Positions 25,667 to 34,174 of a stretch of 63,457 nt of DNA are shown piece after piece. A program made the position numbers and the translations under genes. Within the stretch, counting starts at the first letter, position 1, and each line of letters opens with the position of its first letter. The notes beneath the pieces are model-generated. The model did no database searches. It saw only the letters and a list, made by a program, of their open reading frames with translations, and was not told where the DNA came from. Origin of the DNA: a virus; the IMG/VR virus record IMGVR_UViG_3300001460_000024, positions 4,403 through 67,859 of that record, one strand, 5' to 3'.

Positions 25667-26253
25667 TATTCACAGTTATATACTCCGTACACACATTTAG
25701 CACCATGGAAGCCAGGTTCACCAATCGATGTGTACGTTTTAACACAATCACCAAAATAACGTCTAAAGTCAGATTCAGAGAACGTAAATGGATGTTCCTT
25801 ATTAATAGGTAAATCAATCGGTTCAAAGAACCTAATAACCTTAGCAAAATTCTTAGCCTTATCAATTAGAACTTCTGGGTCTTTAACATGTTGCATTAAA
25901 TTCATTATCCATACTTCATCTACCATAGGTGAGTCACAGTCCTCATATAGCTCACGGATGAACTCAAGGTTCTTACCTTCATAATAAGGGTCTAACCCAT
26001 CATATAAGGTTGGTTCAACAATATATGATAGTCCATAATTTTCACAGTATAAAAGTCCTGCAAATTTGGCTGGTCCTATCTCAATTATAGTCTTCCCGTC
26101 TAAATTAGTGTCAATAGCTAAATATTTGAAGTAATACTTGTAACTATTCTTATAATTTTCGTAAGAACTCTCTAGAGGTTCCATATCGTGGAACTGTTTC
26201 TCACCTATTTGAGCGTATTCCCACCTTTCTTGACTAATTGCTTGTTTTTTCAT
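25666..26253 (-). CDS. SAM-dependent methyltransferase, class I
   Basis: 195 residues. TIIEIGPAKFAGLLYCE is the glycine-containing SAM-binding motif I, and WIMNLMQHVKDPEVLI corresponds to the motif IV/post-I region of small FkbM/UbiE-like methyltransferases. Lying within the sugar cassette, it may O-methylate a glycan. It shares one base with the next gene. Confidence 0.75.
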   Translation of the reverse strand: MKKQAISQERWEYAQIGEKQFHDMEPLESSYENYKNSYKYYFKYLAIDTNLDGKTIIEIGPAKFAGLLYCENYGLSYIVEPTLYDGLDPYYEGKNLEFIRELYEDCDSPMVDEVWIMNLMQHVKDPEVLIDKAKNFAKVIRFFEPIDLPINKEHPFTFSESDFRRYFGDCVKTYTSIGEPGFHGAKCVYGVYNCE

Positions 26254-26291
26254 ATCTATTTTTTCTTAATATAAGTCTTTTTAGTTATAAA

Positions 26292-26363
26292 TTAAAGTGT
26301 TAAATTTGATTTTAATAATACAGCATCTAAAATCTTTGCACCAGTTGGTATAATAATATTCAT
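26292..26363 (-). CDS. 23-residue open frame, possible gene remnant
   Basis: The 113-nt gap holds an ATG (26363) directly after the upstream stop and 23 codons to TAA at 26292 (MNIIIPTGAKILDAVLLKSN). The start resembles sugar nucleotidyltransferase or epimerase N-termini in general character, but it is too short to assign. It may be a truncated gene or a real micro-peptide. Confidence 0.3.
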   Translation of the reverse strand: MNIIIPTGAKILDAVLLKSNLTL

Positions 26364-26366
26364 AAT

Positions 26367-27185
26367 TTAACAATTTCTACTTTCCATTATTTTATTTATG
26401 ATTTTATCTTTATGCCTTGCAACAACGGTTCTGGTGTTTCTTTGGTTAGCAGCTAATACCCAATTAGCTGGTTTACCATTAACTCTGGTTCCACCCCACC
26501 TTGGGTCGCACAAATAATCAATCCAATAACAACCAACCACTTTACCAATTTCTTCTTGCATTCTAAAACATAAATCGTGGTCATCCATATCTTGCGGTGC
26601 GAAGCTCTCATCAAAGAAATTCAATTTAACCATGTCAGTATAATCTAACGCTAATGGACCTCTATTAACACATTGCCTAATTGCAAATGTGTTTCTATCA
26701 ATAGTTTTCTTATTGGCATGCTCAACGTGATTAAGAATATCACTCCACTCATAGTCATTATCCACATTAGTGTGGATATGTTTTGATTTGAGGTTGAATT
26801 CCCAGTTATGGGCGCATTGAGCTGTTACACCAAATACATCATCAAACTTTCTGAATGGTTTAGTTAACCTTTCATTCCACCCATTCTCAGTCATAACCAT
26901 ATCATCTTGTATGATAATCGCTATATCGTTCTCAACGAGTCTTAAACCAGTATTATTCGCCTTTGTTTCAAATATATCTGGTGTCTCATTGATTTTAATT
27001 TTGATATTAGGATTTTCATCCCTAAACTTATAAACTAATTCTGGTGTCTTATCGTTACACCCATCTAAGATAATTATTAACTCATATGAGTTAACTGTAT
27101 TCTCTTTGATTCCATTTAAAACACTATCAATAAGGAATTCCTTATCGTGAACTGTTAATACTAAAGATTGACTTTTATTTGACAT
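26367..27185 (-). CDS. Family 2 glycosyltransferase
   Basis: 272 residues, GT-A fold. LVLTVHDKEFLIDSVLNGI is the standard GT2 start, IIIQDDMVM around residue 92 is the acidic metal site, and FFDESFAPQDMDDHDLCFR is the ED(x)D-like acceptor/catalytic segment. It overlaps the next upstream gene by 11 nt. Confidence 0.85.
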   Translation of the reverse strand: MSNKSQSLVLTVHDKEFLIDSVLNGIKENTVNSYELIIILDGCNDKTPELVYKFRDENPNIKIKINETPDIFETKANNTGLRLVENDIAIIIQDDMVMTENGWNERLTKPFRKFDDVFGVTAQCAHNWEFNLKSKHIHTNVDNDYEWSDILNHVEHANKKTIDRNTFAIRQCVNRGPLALDYTDMVKLNFFDESFAPQDMDDHDLCFRMQEEIGKVVGCYWIDYLCDPRWGGTRVNGKPANWVLAANQRNTRTVVARHKDKIINKIMESRNC

Positions 27186-27834
27186 TGCACTTAATATAAC
27201 TTCTTAATAATCTATTGACGTTTAGGTTGTGTTTAACAGCTAAATTAGTAATAATACTTTGGTCATGTCTATGGTCAACAAAACATGGATAATTATCACT
27301 TAATATGTTTGGGATATCCGTGATTACATTTTCATCTTTAGCATAAGATAACCATTCTTCAATAATGTTTGTTATTTCTTCGGTTTTTTTAAAACCTATA
27401 ATTCCAGCTTCAAGTTGAATGAAATTGTGATATTTGGGTTCATCACAACCCATCTTAATGAAGCAATCTCGTTTTGTATAATCCTTTTGAGGGTAACCAC
27501 CTACTGTTAGTAGTGATGAATTATCTTGGAAGTAATGAACTAGGAACTCTCTTACGTTATTGAAGAAAATATCGCCACAATCAATATAAAGGATTACGTC
27601 ACCAGTATTAATTTTTTTAAACGTTTCAAGAATGATAAACGGTTTCCATAGCCAATACCCACCACCTCTTTTCTCGTCTAAGATTTTCTTATTTTCTTTA
27701 TAGAAATCAGTCTCTATCAACCATTTTCTATTATATGAATGAACTTTATCAAATTCATCTTCAGCATTTGCGTCTAACGCAGCTTGCCTATCCTTATAAA
27801 GTTCATCCGAATATGTGATAAAATGTACCTTCAT
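27175..27834 (-). CDS. Putative glycosyltransferase, GT-A type
   Basis: 219 residues. RGGGYWLWKPFIILE and VILYIDCGDIFF form a pattern seen in small putative galactosyl/hexosyltransferases; YIDCGD takes the DxD place. Late in the chain, DHRHDQSIITNLA resembles their closing motif. It is tightly packed between a GT2 gene and a fucosyltransferase gene. Confidence 0.68.
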   Translation of the reverse strand: MKVHFITYSDELYKDRQAALDANAEDEFDKVHSYNRKWLIETDFYKENKKILDEKRGGGYWLWKPFIILETFKKINTGDVILYIDCGDIFFNNVREFLVHYFQDNSSLLTVGGYPQKDYTKRDCFIKMGCDEPKYHNFIQLEAGIIGFKKTEEITNIIEEWLSYAKDENVITDIPNILSDNYPCFVDHRHDQSIITNLAVKHNLNVNRLLRSYIKCNVK

Positions 27835-28643
27835 TATAACCTTTTCATTTCTTCTCTATAAATGTCATTTGTATTGTAACCAGCATACCTTGGTCCAAAC
27901 CAGGTGCTAGGTGCGATAACCCTTTTGTCTTCACTTTCACTCAAGTATGAACTCCACCAACTAAATGAACTATTGGATATGATGTGGTCATCACACATTG
28001 ATAGGATACAGAAGTCTATAAAGTGGGATGGTGATTTAACTACAGTACAATTATCGACTTCACCCCACTGACCATTACACCAGTCATAATCATCAGAACA
28101 TATCATAAAATGTACATCATCGAATTCGGCCATTGCTCTTTGTAAGTAATAAAGGCCAACAAACGGATGAACATCTGGTATAGTTAAATAATCTTTTCTT
28201 CTTACGTGGACCGAAACTAATCTATTATCAACTTCTGGTAGATAACTCATAGCAACCTCACGTATATGTTCTTTGAATTTTAACAATCCTAATATCTTTT
28301 CCTTACAATGTAAAAAATATTTTTCAGTTTGTAAGTAACCGTCAATATTAGTGTCATCACCAACACTCATAAGTGTTTCATCAAAATGGAAATGTCTTTC
28401 AACCCTTCTATTATTAACCCAAACACCATCTTTGAAGTATTTAGGGTTAATATCAAAACAATTAACAATATCAACTCTAGCAATAAAATTATTACCATCA
28501 CTTAATGACTGTCTTTGTCCGTTTCTATTGGTTGGGAATGTTACATCAAAACCATTCTTCTCAGCGATACCAATTGTCCCAGAAAATTGGAATAATTGAT
28601 TTCCAAACCTACCATTAAGACCTAATCTATTGTATGTTATCAT
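27834..28643 (-). CDS. Alpha-1,2-fucosyltransferase, GT11
   Basis: 269 residues, standard GT11 size. GRFGNQLFQF is at 11-20 and the donor-phosphate motif HVRRKDY at 146-152. SDDYDWC and ISNSSFSWWSSYL are the other GT11 blocks. It transfers L-fucose (or a related sugar such as L-galactose) from a GDP donor. As the window encodes a GDP-L-galactose enzyme but no GDP-fucose synthase, an L-galactose donor deserves consideration; fucose from the host is the alternative. Confidence 0.9.
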   Translation of the reverse strand: MITYNRLGLNGRFGNQLFQFSGTIGIAEKNGFDVTFPTNRNGQRQSLSDGNNFIARVDIVNCFDINPKYFKDGVWVNNRRVERHFHFDETLMSVGDDTNIDGYLQTEKYFLHCKEKILGLLKFKEHIREVAMSYLPEVDNRLVSVHVRRKDYLTIPDVHPFVGLYYLQRAMAEFDDVHFMICSDDYDWCNGQWGEVDNCTVVKSPSHFIDFCILSMCDDHIISNSSFSWWSSYLSESEDKRVIAPSTWFGPRYAGYNTNDIYREEMKRL

Positions 28644-29800
28644 AAATTTACAATTATACCAACTGGTAATTCATTATTTGTTGAGAAAGTGACCTTATTA
28701 CCATATCTCTTAGATAAATCATTTTTAATTAAACTAATAATTCTAATATCATCATCTATATGTACATTATAACCAATATTCAGTAACGAAATAGCTAATT
28801 TCAGTTGTTGAGATTCCTCAATTATATCAATTCCTTTCTTATATGAAACTGATGTGAAAATGTAAGTATCGTCACCACTATTCCTAGAACTAAACTCATT
28901 GGTTAAGAATTTATTATGTTCTTCGTTGAATTTATCAACTTCATATGGTAAATTAATAGTAAGACCTATTTTTTTCATGTGTTTACCCAGTGCTCTGTTA
29001 TCTCTTGGTAAGCATGGCCCACCAAACCCAAACCCATAGTTTAAGTATTTTGTACCTACTCTTGTATCACCACCAATCGCACTTAATACCTTATTAATTT
29101 CATCACCAATACCACTTTCAACACAAATCTCACCCATCATATTAGCAAATGATATTTTAGTTGTTAAGAAGCAGTTAATTGAAATCTTAGTAATCTCGGC
29201 TGCTGTGTTACTCATGAATTTAAAATTAGGTTCAATTGACATTAAGGTATTATAGAAATTCCTAAGCATATCCGAAGCATCGTCAGAACTACTACCAATG
29301 AGTACAATATCAGAATATTCTAACCCATTAATTATATCGCCTTGAGCAATGAACTCTGGGTTGTAGCAAACATCCATACCATATTTAGATAAACGTTTGT
29401 AAACAGTATCTACGTATCCTGGCATAGTTGTACAACCCACAACGAATACTTTACCATTCAAATTGTGACCCATCTTATGTAAGGAATGAAAATCATCTAT
29501 GATTTTTTCAACGTAGTCATGAATATAACCACCGTTATCCCCATCAGAAGGAGTTTGAACAAACGTAAAGATGAGGTCGTTTTCACGAATCACAGCTAAA
29601 TTGTCAGTAGTCATTCTAAAATTCTTACTAGTACTTAAATAATTCTCTATATTTGGTTCTAAACTCTTAAGTGTTTTGTTATTGATTAAATCTACGTACT
29701 GTTCACTTACGTCTGAACCTAATATTTCGATTCCTTTTTTCTCAGCTAGTAACGCAAATGATAACCCCAGTTTACCAGCACCAATCATACCTACATTCAT
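28640..29800 (-). CDS. ugd: UDP-glucose/GDP-mannose-type 6-dehydrogenase
   Basis: NAD-dependent four-electron oxidation of a nucleotide sugar to its uronate. 386 residues. GAGKLGLS at 7-14 binds NAD, CYNPEFIAQGDII is at 145-157, and GFGFGGPCLPRD places the catalytic Cys at 263. Whether UDP-glucose, UDP-N-acetylhexosamine or GDP-mannose is the substrate cannot be settled by eye. It overlaps the GT11 gene by 4 nt and follows the NAD synthetase gene by 4 nt. Confidence 0.9.
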   Translation of the reverse strand: MNVGMIGAGKLGLSFALLAEKKGIEILGSDVSEQYVDLINNKTLKSLEPNIENYLSTSKNFRMTTDNLAVIRENDLIFTFVQTPSDGDNGGYIHDYVEKIIDDFHSLHKMGHNLNGKVFVVGCTTMPGYVDTVYKRLSKYGMDVCYNPEFIAQGDIINGLEYSDIVLIGSSSDDASDMLRNFYNTLMSIEPNFKFMSNTAAEITKISINCFLTTKISFANMMGEICVESGIGDEINKVLSAIGGDTRVGTKYLNYGFGFGGPCLPRDNRALGKHMKKIGLTINLPYEVDKFNEEHNKFLTNEFSSRNSGDDTYIFTSVSYKKGIDIIEESQQLKLAISLLNIGYNVHIDDDIRIISLIKNDLSKRYGNKVTFSTNNELPVGIIVNL

Positions 29801-29804
29801 ATTC

Positions 29805-30599
29805 TTAAATTTTAAAAATCGGTATATCTACCATCTTATGTTTATTTCTTTTGTTAAATGATAGATAGATTTTTAAAACTTCTCTTTCACGGTCAGTTAA
29901 ATTTAGAGTTACTAAATCATGTGGTGTTGTATCTAAGTACTCCATGACCCACTCTAATTCGTCATATGTAGCTCCGATTTGAGTTTCGTCATCCCTATCA
30001 TTATCCCAAAGCCCATCAGTTGGTCTAGCTGTTTGTATTTCTTCAATTACGTTTAATTCTTTTGCCATAGCATATACTTCTGATTTATATAAATCAGCAA
30101 TAGGAGCGATATCAACACCACCGTCTCCATACTTGGTAAAGAATCCAATACCTAAATCTTCAACCTTATTACCAGTACCAACTACAATCCCCCCTTTAGC
30201 TTGAGCAATTTGGTATAGGGTTGTCATTCTCAATCTAGAACGGGTATTAACTAACGCTAATTCATTTAACGTGTTACTAGGAATTGCGTATTTAAAAGTG
30301 TCAAAGGTTTCAGATAAATCAACCTTAATCATTTCCATGTTATAACTTTTTTTCATTAACCACTCAATGTGTTTTTCACCTCTTTCAGTTTGTTCTGGTT
30401 TTTGGTGTAAGGGTAAAACAATACAATATGTTTTAATTCCAGACATAACACAAAGTGTTGATACTAATGCTGAATCAATACCTCCAGAAACACCAACAAC
30501 TAACGACTTTATTTTATTAGTATCAGCGTATTCTTTTAACCAAAGCGCAATATCAATAATTACGGACTTTACTTGTAGTTTTCTTTCGACTTTAAACAT
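29805..30599 (-). CDS. nadE: NAD synthetase, NH3-dependent
   Basis: Last step of NAD synthesis: amidation of deamido-NAD with ATP. 264 residues from the ATG at 30599; a TTG two codons earlier (30605) is a less likely start. SGGIDS (38-43) is the ATP pyrophosphatase loop; GTGNKVEDLGIGFFTKYGDG and IAPIADLYKSEV are NadE signatures, as is RPTDGLWDND. The glutaminase domain is absent. It lies directly before the NAD-dependent sugar dehydrogenase. A host-type promoter-like sequence lies just upstream, but very close to the start. Confidence 0.93.
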   Translation of the reverse strand: MFKVERKLQVKSVIIDIALWLKEYADTNKIKSLVVGVSGGIDSALVSTLCVMSGIKTYCIVLPLHQKPEQTERGEKHIEWLMKKSYNMEMIKVDLSETFDTFKYAIPSNTLNELALVNTRSRLRMTTLYQIAQAKGGIVVGTGNKVEDLGIGFFTKYGDGGVDIAPIADLYKSEVYAMAKELNVIEEIQTARPTDGLWDNDRDDETQIGATYDELEWVMEYLDTTPHDLVTLNLTDREREVLKIYLSFNKRNKHKMVDIPIFKI

Positions 30600-30602
30600 A
30601 TA

Positions 30603-30633
30603 CAAATATATGTTTTTTTAGTCATAAAGTCAA
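30603..30633 (-). promoter_or_regulatory. Possible Bacteroidota-type promoter before nadE
   Basis: On the minus strand TTG (30633-30631), 20 nt, TATATTTG (30610-30603). The match is good, but the expected start site would lie at the nadE ATG itself, giving an almost leaderless mRNA, so this may be fortuitous. Confidence 0.3.
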
Positions 30634-31355
30634 TACTTAATTTGGATTTTTTCATAAGGTATCATATATCTAATTTTAAGAGCTATTTCGTTAACTAGTG
30701 TAATATCAACCTTGTGGTCATTAAGTGGGTTTTGTTCATTGTAAACATAGTTTACATCTGTCATGAATTTATAATGTTCTTGCCCAGCCATTTCAAGCAT
30801 TGGGTACATGAACGCTAAATCACCAGTTACTTTCCAAAAGATTCCATTATCATCCTTTAAGTCATCTTGTTCAATCGCTCTCCATAAGAAAGCCCTCCAC
30901 GTTCTAATATGCGAAGCTGTGAACCTGGAACTTCTAAGGTTATCCGTTATGGTTTGCTCTGAAGCAAATCCAGGTTGACCATTAGAATATCTAAAACTAC
31001 CATTGGCAATCCAAATATCCTTATCAGAATAAACTTCAGCAATCCTAGAAAGTGTTTTAGAATCTGGCAACCAATCATCACCATCAACTTCAACAATAAC
31101 TTCATTGTCGCTTATGTCTTTATTATCTCTTATAATTTGGTCGTAATTACCTGGTTGATAAAATTTTTCTTTATTTTCAATTAAAATAAATCTGTCATCT
31201 CCATTTATTATGTTTTTAACTTTTTCAACAGATTTATCTGTGCTAATATCATCGGTTATATAACACTTAAAATCTATATATCTTTGCCCCATCAAAGACC
31301 CTATACAACGCTCTATATAGTCTTCTGAGTTATAAAGTGTAGTTACTATAATCAT
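30630..31355 (-). CDS. Family 2 glycosyltransferase
   Basis: 241 residues from the ATG at 31355, which overlaps the upstream TGA (ATGA); a further in-frame ATG at 31376 would give 248 residues. IIVTTLYNSEDYIERCI is the GT2 start and VEVDGDDWLPD carries the DxD. The C-terminal half has the FWRAFLWRAIE-like helix seen in phage GT2 proteins (AFLWRAIEQDD). Placed between a GT4-like gene and nadE. Confidence 0.85.
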   Translation of the reverse strand: MIIVTTLYNSEDYIERCIGSLMGQRYIDFKCYITDDISTDKSVEKVKNIINGDDRFILIENKEKFYQPGNYDQIIRDNKDISDNEVIVEVDGDDWLPDSKTLSRIAEVYSDKDIWIANGSFRYSNGQPGFASEQTITDNLRSSRFTASHIRTWRAFLWRAIEQDDLKDDNGIFWKVTGDLAFMYPMLEMAGQEHYKFMTDVNYVYNEQNPLNDHKVDITLVNEIALKIRYMIPYEKIQIKY

Positions 31356-32143
31356 AATTCTAATAATTTTACCCATTCTTCTATTATTCCTTTGTTTGTT
31401 AATTGTTTAACATCGTGGTCAGTTGCTTTATTGCCATAGAATTTAGTTCCAGTAGTTTCACATTCGTCTTTAACTAATGAAGCAACCTCTCTCTTTGATG
31501 ATAGAAAAGCTGCACCAATCATGTCATACATCTTTTGTTTGTCAGAAATAAAGCCATACTCAATAACGTTATCATGTTCATCTATTATAGGTTTAACAAC
31601 ACTGTTGTAATAATAAACATCACTTACATTACCAAATAATAATACTTTTTCATAACCCTCATTTAATGCTCTCATTATGGACATTTCAGTTCTTTTATTT
31701 GGGTCAATAGAACCTATTATACCAGCAACTTTTTCTACACCTTTTTCTTTTGTGTTTTTATTTAAAGGTTCTCTAAGATTTGGTATTATATCATATTTTC
31801 CATAATACTTAGAATGATAATTTTTCTGTTTTTCATTTAAAAACACAACTGTATCCCAAAATGGTTTTACATTTGACACTTCAAACACATTTGTTTCATG
31901 ACAATTTAGGATAACCTTTTTGCAGTTTGGCCTTTCCTTTAATTGTAAGAAATGAACAATTAATAAATCATCTTTTTCAGATTTAAAATCTTTTAATAAA
32001 CCAGATTTGCATTTATCTAAATGCCATTCATGTGGTCCATACAAAATTGTTTCGTAACCAGCTTCATTTAAAACATTGGTTAGGTTTATAAAAGCAAAGG
32101 TTGACCCACCTTTATCGCTCCATCCTGTTGCTATCTTAATCAT
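31352..32143 (-). CDS. Short GT-B glycosyltransferase (GT4-like)
   Basis: 263 residues, shorter than most GT4 enzymes. The start GWSDKGGSTFAFINLTNVL binds the acceptor side; VAGIIGSIDPNKRTEMSI and the following LLFGNVSD are donor-domain elements; SKREVASLVKDECETTGT contains the acidic motif. It overlaps neighbours by 4 nt on each side. Confidence 0.75.
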   Translation of the reverse strand: MIKIATGWSDKGGSTFAFINLTNVLNEAGYETILYGPHEWHLDKCKSGLLKDFKSEKDDLLIVHFLQLKERPNCKKVILNCHETNVFEVSNVKPFWDTVVFLNEKQKNYHSKYYGKYDIIPNLREPLNKNTKEKGVEKVAGIIGSIDPNKRTEMSIMRALNEGYEKVLLFGNVSDVYYYNSVVKPIIDEHDNVIEYGFISDKQKMYDMIGAAFLSSKREVASLVKDECETTGTKFYGNKATDHDVKQLTNKGIIEEWVKLLEL

Positions 32144-33228
32144 GCTAAAGATTTTTGATATTCACTTATTATTTCATCTATTGATTCAGTTAACATTTTA
32201 TTTTTGACTATAGGTAATTCTGGGTAAAACCTAGTTATATGGTCAACTAACATTTGATTGTTTTTAACATGAATTAAATCAAAGTTAACTTCGTGTATCC
32301 TATATAATTTATTTGGTTCAGATAATACATCACCATTTGGAGATTTAATACCCCATTTACCATCACCCATTTTATAACCAGGAGGCTCCCCTAAATGACA
32401 AAACTTTATACCCATTCTATCTAGTGTTTTTAAACCATTGGTATTTGGTTCTGAACATACCGCTATGGTATATTTTTTACCTTTTAAGTGTCTAGCTATT
32501 TGTACTACGTCTCGTATTTTTGGTGAGCACAATAAAACGTTAAATCTTTCTTTTCCGTTAAATTTTCTATCTATTTTTACTGGTAGGTTATCTTTATATT
32601 TTTCAGAAAATAGTTTTCTGTTTTCTTCCCATTCTTCATTTGTCATACCAATAGACATGTGGTTTATTCTTACATTAGTGTGTACACCCAATTTAACACC
32701 ACTTAAGTAATTCCTAAAACAAAAGTCAATTTCATAGAAATGAAACCCTTTTATATCTAAATCAAAGGTTTCTTTTATTCTATCTTTATGAACTGAAAAA
32801 AATACACCATCTAGTACAACAACTTCTTCTAAGTTATTACCTATATCTGAACTATATGATGATAACCAAGTTTTGCCGTTATTGGTGTGTTTGACTTTTC
32901 CATACATCTTTTTTTTATCTTTCCACCACATACCAGATTCATGCATGTATTTTGTACCTGCCACACCGATTACTCCGTATTCTTTATTTTTGTCAAATAA
33001 TTTTTTTATTTTATTTGCAAAATTTTTAGTTTCTACTAAAATATCATCATGACAAAACACAACAATCTCATGTTTTGTTTCCTCTAACCCTCTTTGATAA
33101 AATTTAGTTAAACCTTCGCCCTTGTTTATATATTCAATAACTTCAACATTTGAGTTTCCAGCCATTTTTTTTAAATGGTCAATATGTCCTTGGTTGTGTT
33201 CTTTTGTACAATATACAATACTAATCAT
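32140..33228 (-). CDS. Two-domain glycosyltransferase (Glyco_tranf_2_5-like)
   Basis: 362 residues. The first ~220 match the GT-A family with SIVYCTKEHNQGH, VVFCHDDILVE (acidic site), GVAGTKYMHESGMWW, and FHFYEIDFCFRNYLSG. The last ~140 (FNVLLCSPKIRDVVQIARHL onward) look like a second Rossmann-like domain, perhaps a GT-B N-terminal half, of unknown role. It overlaps the sulfotransferase gene by 8 nt. Confidence 0.78.
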   Translation of the reverse strand: MISIVYCTKEHNQGHIDHLKKMAGNSNVEVIEYINKGEGLTKFYQRGLEETKHEIVVFCHDDILVETKNFANKIKKLFDKNKEYGVIGVAGTKYMHESGMWWKDKKKMYGKVKHTNNGKTWLSSYSSDIGNNLEEVVVLDGVFFSVHKDRIKETFDLDIKGFHFYEIDFCFRNYLSGVKLGVHTNVRINHMSIGMTNEEWEENRKLFSEKYKDNLPVKIDRKFNGKERFNVLLCSPKIRDVVQIARHLKGKKYTIAVCSEPNTNGLKTLDRMGIKFCHLGEPPGYKMGDGKWGIKSPNGDVLSEPNKLYRIHEVNFDLIHVKNNQMLVDHITRFYPELPIVKNKMLTESIDEIISEYQKSLA

Positions 33229-33925
33229 TTAATTCTTTTTTATGTTTTTCGTTATAAATTTCAACAGACTTATTGTAAAACTCTATTTCTTCTGATAGTA
33301 ATTCACCGAGTTTAATTTTTTCTTCGTCTGTAACAGTATTTTTTGATTTAGTTACGTTTACCTTTTTGTATTGAGGAGCCCAATTATTTGTTAAACAACA
33401 TAAATCAATAAAATCGTTATATTTTTCGGTTAAACCAAATAAAAAGTTATCATTCTTTAAGTTCTTTAATGCTTTTTGTAGTTTAACCTCAAAAGGAGCG
33501 TCAATTGGTACACCAGAACAATAATTTAGTTGATAATGCTTTTTATCTTCATTTTCTGACTTGTGAAACCAATCTATTATGTTAGTTTCGTGTGTAAACC
33601 ATCCTCTATCTATTGAATATCTATATGCTGATATTGTTCTTGATATTGGTTCTCTTAGAACTGCTATGTATTGATAGTCTTTAGTTTTTAAAAATCTATG
33701 AAGACCAAACGGTGCATGTTCAGAAAACAAATCAAAATGTTCAAAAACTTCATAACCATTTGGTTCTGCAACTAAAAAATTACCAGGATTTCTTATATCT
33801 AAATTTTCATGTGTTAAAAAATATGTTTTACCATACCCCCAGTAAGGTTTTGAAACGTTAGATTCTAAGAAAGTCCTAAAACTTGTACCTGCGGTCTTTC
33901 CTATATGTATAAAAATATATTTCAT
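33221..33925 (-). CDS. Sulfotransferase
   Basis: 234 residues. YIFIHIGKTAGTSFR at the N-terminus is the PAPS 5'-phosphosulfate loop and AVLREPISRTISAYRYS the 3'-phosphate site; this is the sulfotransferase family 2 (PF03567) pattern of carbohydrate sulfotransferases. No membrane anchor is present. It would use host PAPS, since no PAPS synthesis gene is in the window. The first base is shared with the upstream small gene. Confidence 0.88.
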   Translation of the reverse strand: MKYIFIHIGKTAGTSFRTFLESNVSKPYWGYGKTYFLTHENLDIRNPGNFLVAEPNGYEVFEHFDLFSEHAPFGLHRFLKTKDYQYIAVLREPISRTISAYRYSIDRGWFTHETNIIDWFHKSENEDKKHYQLNYCSGVPIDAPFEVKLQKALKNLKNDNFLFGLTEKYNDFIDLCCLTNNWAPQYKKVNVTKSKNTVTDEEKIKLGELLSEEIEFYNKSVEIYNEKHKKELND

Positions 33926-34167
33926 TAGTTATCATTGATATTTTTCAATAGATTATTTAACTCTTTTTTAAAAGCCTTTAGTGAATACCCGTCATAGTAA
34001 TGTTCATGAACCAATTGAACCATAAGCCATTGAATTCTATTTTTTATTTTTTTAAAAGAATCTTCTTCTTTTTGGTTGTTTACTATTTGTCTAATAGCAC
34101 CACCTAAATCATAGTCATTTGGAAAATCTTTGACTAGCTTTTTTAATAATTCTATATTAACTTCCAT
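33925..34167 (-). CDS. Small hypothetical protein
   Basis: 80 residues, helical and charged (ELLKKLVKDFPNDYDLGGAI, RIQWLMVQLVHEHYYDGYS), not recognised. It joins the sulfotransferase gene by one shared base and follows the GMP reductase-like gene by 7 nt, so it is in the same transcript. Confidence 0.6.
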   Translation of the reverse strand: MEVNIELLKKLVKDFPNDYDLGGAIRQIVNNQKEEDSFKKIKNRIQWLMVQLVHEHYYDGYSLKAFKKELNNLLKNINDN

Positions 34168-34174
34168 ATTTAAT

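Noticed and set aside
30600-30605. TTG start two codons upstream of the nadE ATG
   Set aside because: The ATG at 30599 gives a normal NadE N-terminus; the TTG lies inside a promoter-like sequence.
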